The translations under genes and the position numbers were made by a program. A stretch of DNA of 16,584 bases from Lysobacterales bacterium (GTDB taxonomy: Bacteria; Pseudomonadota; Gammaproteobacteria; Xanthomonadales; SZUA-36): the NCBI GenBank assembly GCA_029287515.1, contig JARFQZ010000288.1:1-16584 (forward strand). The letters are read 5' to 3'. Of the stretch, positions 14,510 through 16,584 are shown one piece after another (the stretch's first letter is position 1; every line of letters begins with the position of its first letter). The notes under the pieces were generated by a model. The model was given only the letters and a program-made list of their open reading frames with translations, made no database searches and had not been told where the DNA came from.

Positions 14510-14537
14510 CTTGAATCATGGAACCGCAACCCCATAT
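14510..14537 (+). promoter_or_regulatory. Sigma-32 heat-shock promoter of grpE
   Basis: CTTGAA (14510-14515), a 14-nt spacer and CCCCATAT (14530-14537) match the RpoH consensus CTTGAA / CCCCATnT exactly. Transcription would start near 14544, leaving a leader of about 40 nt before the GTG at 14586. Confidence 0.88.
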
Positions 14538-14585
14538 TGCGGATGGATTGATTTACAGAATGCTGGACCATTGGAGACGGAAAAC

Positions 14586-15128
14586 GTGACCGATAAAAAG
14601 GACAACCCGTTCGAGGAGCCGGTTGAGTTCGACATCGAAACGAACGATGAAACCGAGGTAGTCGAGGAACTCGACTCCGAGCTTGCCCAGGCCGAGGAAG
14701 AGATTGCAAAACACCGCGAAGCCATGCTGCGGATGCAGGCCGAGATGGAAAACCTGCGTAAACGCCTGATCCGGGATCTTGAAAAATCGCGGAAGCTCGC
14801 CCTGGAAAAAATCATGAAAGACCTGTTGCAGGTTTGGGACAGCCTGGAAAGAGGCCTGGAGGTCGATGCGCAATCCCTGACGGTCGAGTCACTGGTTGAA
14901 GGCCAGGAGCTGACGCTCAGAATGCTGGAGAAGGTCATGCAGGATCATGACCTGGAAATCATCGATCCGGCAGGTCAGCCATTCGATCCCGAATTACACC
15001 AGGCGATGACCGTTCTGCCGGCAGCGGATGTAGATGAGAACACGGTGATCGAAGTACTGCAGAAAGGGTTCATGCTGCATGACCGCCTGATCCGGCCCGC
15101 CATGGTCGTGGTCTCCGGAAAACCCTGA
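14586..15128 (+). CDS. grpE: GrpE, DnaK nucleotide exchange factor
   Basis: This co-chaperone (180 aa) releases ADP from DnaK. It has an acidic disordered N-terminus (FEEPVEFDIETNDETEVVEEL), the long dimerising coiled coil (EEEIAKHREAMLRMQAEMENLRKRLIRDLEKSRKLALEKIMKDLLQVWDSLERGL) and the C-terminal beta domain with PFDPELHQAMTVLPA and VLQKGFMLHDRLIRPAMVVVS. I chose GTG 14586, which has GGAG 9 nt upstream. A TTG-initiated longer frame from 14511 would begin inside the heat-shock promoter and is not credible. It is followed by dnaK after 86 nt with its own heat-shock promoter. Confidence 0.95.
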   Translation: MTDKKDNPFEEPVEFDIETNDETEVVEELDSELAQAEEEIAKHREAMLRMQAEMENLRKRLIRDLEKSRKLALEKIMKDLLQVWDSLERGLEVDAQSLTVESLVEGQELTLRMLEKVMQDHDLEIIDPAGQPFDPELHQAMTVLPAADVDENTVIEVLQKGFMLHDRLIRPAMVVVSGKP

Positions 15129-15145
15129 CCGCTGACCAGGGAAAC

Positions 15146-15173
15146 GTTGAAATCGGTTCGAGCAACCCCATTT
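15146..15173 (+). promoter_or_regulatory. Second sigma-32-type promoter, for dnaK
   Basis: GTTGAA (15146-15151), a 14-nt spacer and CCCCATTT (15166-15173) match the RpoH consensus with one mismatch in the -35. Transcription would start near 15180, about 35 nt before the dnaK ATG. It gives dnaK expression apart from grpE under heat shock. Confidence 0.82.
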
Positions 15174-15214
15174 CTGAAGCATCAAATTATTTAGTATTGT
15201 TGGAGAACTAACCG

Positions 15215-16584
15215 ATGGGAAAAATCATAGGAATTGACCTGGGAACCACCAACTCCTGCGTTGCCGTAATGGAAGGTGGTCAGCCCAAGGTAATAGAGAA
15301 TGCGGAGGGTGATCGCACCACTCCGTCCATAGTCGCCTTCACCAAGGACGACGAAGTGCTGGTTGGACAGCCGGCGAAGCGCCAGGCGGTCACCAACCCT
15401 TCAAACACACTGTTCGCGGTGAAGCGCCTGATCGGCCGCAAGTACAGCGAAGACGTGGTCCAGAAAGACAAGGACCTGGTCCCATACAGTATCGTGCAGG
15501 CCGAAAACGGTGACGCCTGGGTCGAAGCCGACGGCAAGAAGATGGCGCCGCCTGAAATTTCCGCGCGCGTGCTGATGAAAATGAAGAAGACGGCAGAAGA
15601 TTATCTCGGTGAGCAGGTTACCGAGGCTGTCATCACGGTGCCCGCTTACTTCAACGACTCGCAACGCCAGGCAACCAAGGACGCCGGAAAGATCGCCGGC
15701 CTGACGGTTAAGCGCATTATCAACGAGCCCACAGCGGCAGCGCTGGCCTATGGAATGGACAAAAAAGGCGGCGACCGCAAGATCGCAGTTTACGACCTGG
15801 GTGGTGGCACCTTCGATATTTCCATCATCGAGATTGCCGACGTCGACGGCGAGCACCAGTTCGAAGTGCTGGCTACTAATGGCGACACATTCCTTGGCGG
15901 TGAAGATTTCGACAAGCGCGTCATCGATTACCTGGTGGGTGAGTTCCAGAAAGAACAGGGCTTCGATCTCCGCAACGACCCCTTGGCGCTTCAGCGCCTG
16001 AAGGAAGGCGCCGAACGCGCCAAAATCGAATTGTCCTCTTCGCAGCAGACAGAAGTGAACCTGCCTTACATAACGGCTGACGCCAGTGGTCCAAAGCACC
16101 TGAACATCAAGCTGACACGCGCCAAGCTGGAAGCATTGGTCGACGACCTGGTTGCAAAAACCATCGGTCCCTGCCGCACGGCCCTGGACGATGCCGGGCT
16201 GAAAATCAGTGATATCGATGACGTCATTCTCGTTGGCGGCCAGACCAGGATGCCCAAGGTGCAGAAAGCAGTCGCCGAATTTTTCAGCCGCGAACCGCGT
16301 AAAGACGTAAACCCGGACGAAGCAGTCGCTTCAGGCGCCGCGATCCAGGGCGGTGTATTGGCTGGTGACGTGAAAGACGTTCTCCTGCTGGACGTGACCC
16401 CGCTGTCATTGGGTATCGAAACCCTGGGCGGCGTAATGACCAAGCTGATCGAGAAGAACACCACGGTGCCGACCAAGGCGTCGCAGATCTTCTCAACGGC
16501 CGAGGACAACCAGACAGCGGTGACCGTGCACGTGTTGCAGGGTGAGCGCGATATGGCATCCGCCAACAAGTCGCTGGCCCGGTT
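15215..16584 (+). CDS. dnaK: Chaperone DnaK (Hsp70), 3'-truncated by window end
   Basis: The first 456 residues of about 640 are present. The nucleotide-binding domain is complete: phosphate-1 motif IIGIDLGTTNSCVAVMEGG, PAYFNDSQRQATKDAG, NEPTAAALAYG, phosphate-2 YDLGGGTFDISI, FLGGEDFD, and adenosine motif ILVGGQTRMPKVQ. The linker DVLLLDVTPLSLGIETLGG follows and the substrate-binding domain begins (AEDNQTAVTVHVLQGER). The ATG at 15215 has GGAG about 10 nt upstream. GrpE upstream is its exchange factor; dnaJ is expected next, beyond the window. Confidence 0.98.
   Translation, partial: MGKIIGIDLGTTNSCVAVMEGGQPKVIENAEGDRTTPSIVAFTKDDEVLVGQPAKRQAVTNPSNTLFAVKRLIGRKYSEDVVQKDKDLVPYSIVQAENGDAWVEADGKKMAPPEISARVLMKMKKTAEDYLGEQVTEAVITVPAYFNDSQRQATKDAGKIAGLTVKRIINEPTAAALAYGMDKKGGDRKIAVYDLGGGTFDISIIEIADVDGEHQFEVLATNGDTFLGGEDFDKRVIDYLVGEFQKEQGFDLRNDPLALQRLKEGAERAKIELSSSQQTEVNLPYITADASGPKHLNIKLTRAKLEALVDDLVAKTIGPCRTALDDAGLKISDIDDVILVGGQTRMPKVQKAVAEFFSREPRKDVNPDEAVASGAAIQGGVLAGDVKDVLLLDVTPLSLGIETLGGVMTKLIEKNTTVPTKASQIFSTAEDNQTAVTVHVLQGERDMASANKSLAR

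Noticed and set aside
14511..14585. GrpE extension from a TTG at 14511
   Set aside because: The start would lie within the sigma-32 promoter and upstream of the predicted transcription start.
15123..15141. Small dyad CCCTG/CAGGG after grpE as terminator
   Set aside because: The stem is only 5 bp with a 9-nt loop and no U-tract, and it directly precedes the dnaK heat-shock promoter; not enough to call.
1..16584. CRISPR arrays, insertion sequences, tRNA or rRNA genes
   Set aside because: No regularly spaced repeats, transposase genes, terminal inverted repeats or tRNA-like cloverleafs other than that of tmRNA were found on reading both strands.

Overview
The window reads as a chromosomal segment of a gammaproteobacterium. 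The block smpB / ratA-rnfH / bamE / fur / recN / grpE-dnaK is the arrangement typical of that class. An fbp-prk-gph Calvin-cycle cluster and a 2-oxoacid:ferredoxin oxidoreductase operon suggest an autotrophic or mixotrophic relative of sulfur oxidisers or sediment Gammaproteobacteria. The exact lineage cannot be fixed from sequence alone.

Layout: (1) 1-533, the C-terminal part of a short-chain dehydrogenase/reductase (+). (2) 583-1707, an unusual locus on the minus strand. It holds the tmRNA gene ssrA (1069-1707), whose T-loop is interrupted by a 278-nt group I intron (1086-1363), then a hairpin, then a free-standing LAGLIDADG homing endonuclease ORF (583-1038) outside the intron. (3) 1905-6193, a three-gene operon (+) for a 2-oxoacid:ferredoxin oxidoreductase; its first gene fuses the gamma subunit, a GltD-like FAD/NAD(P) oxidoreductase and a 2x[4Fe-4S] ferredoxin module. 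(4) 6198-10894, a minus-strand run, in transcription order smpB, a LuxR-type regulator with a degenerate receiver, fbp, prk, gph and an unrecognised secreted Cys-rich protein. (5) 10976-11699, ratA-rnfH (+), divergent from smpB. (6) bamE (-) divergent from fur (+), and recN (-) tail-to-tail with fur. (7) grpE and dnaK (+, dnaK cut by the window end), each behind a recognisable sigma-32 heat-shock promoter.

How the genes fit together: ssrA and smpB encode the two halves of trans-translation. The ssrA transcript here must lose a group I intron before its tRNA-like domain can form. The POR operon can interconvert 2-oxoacid plus CoA with acyl-CoA plus CO2, with electrons passing through the fused ferredoxin/flavoprotein to or from NAD(P)H. 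fbp and prk serve Calvin-cycle regeneration, and gph removes the phosphoglycolate made by Rubisco oxygenation. The most notable system is the intron-split tmRNA with its adjacent, externally encoded homing endonuclease.
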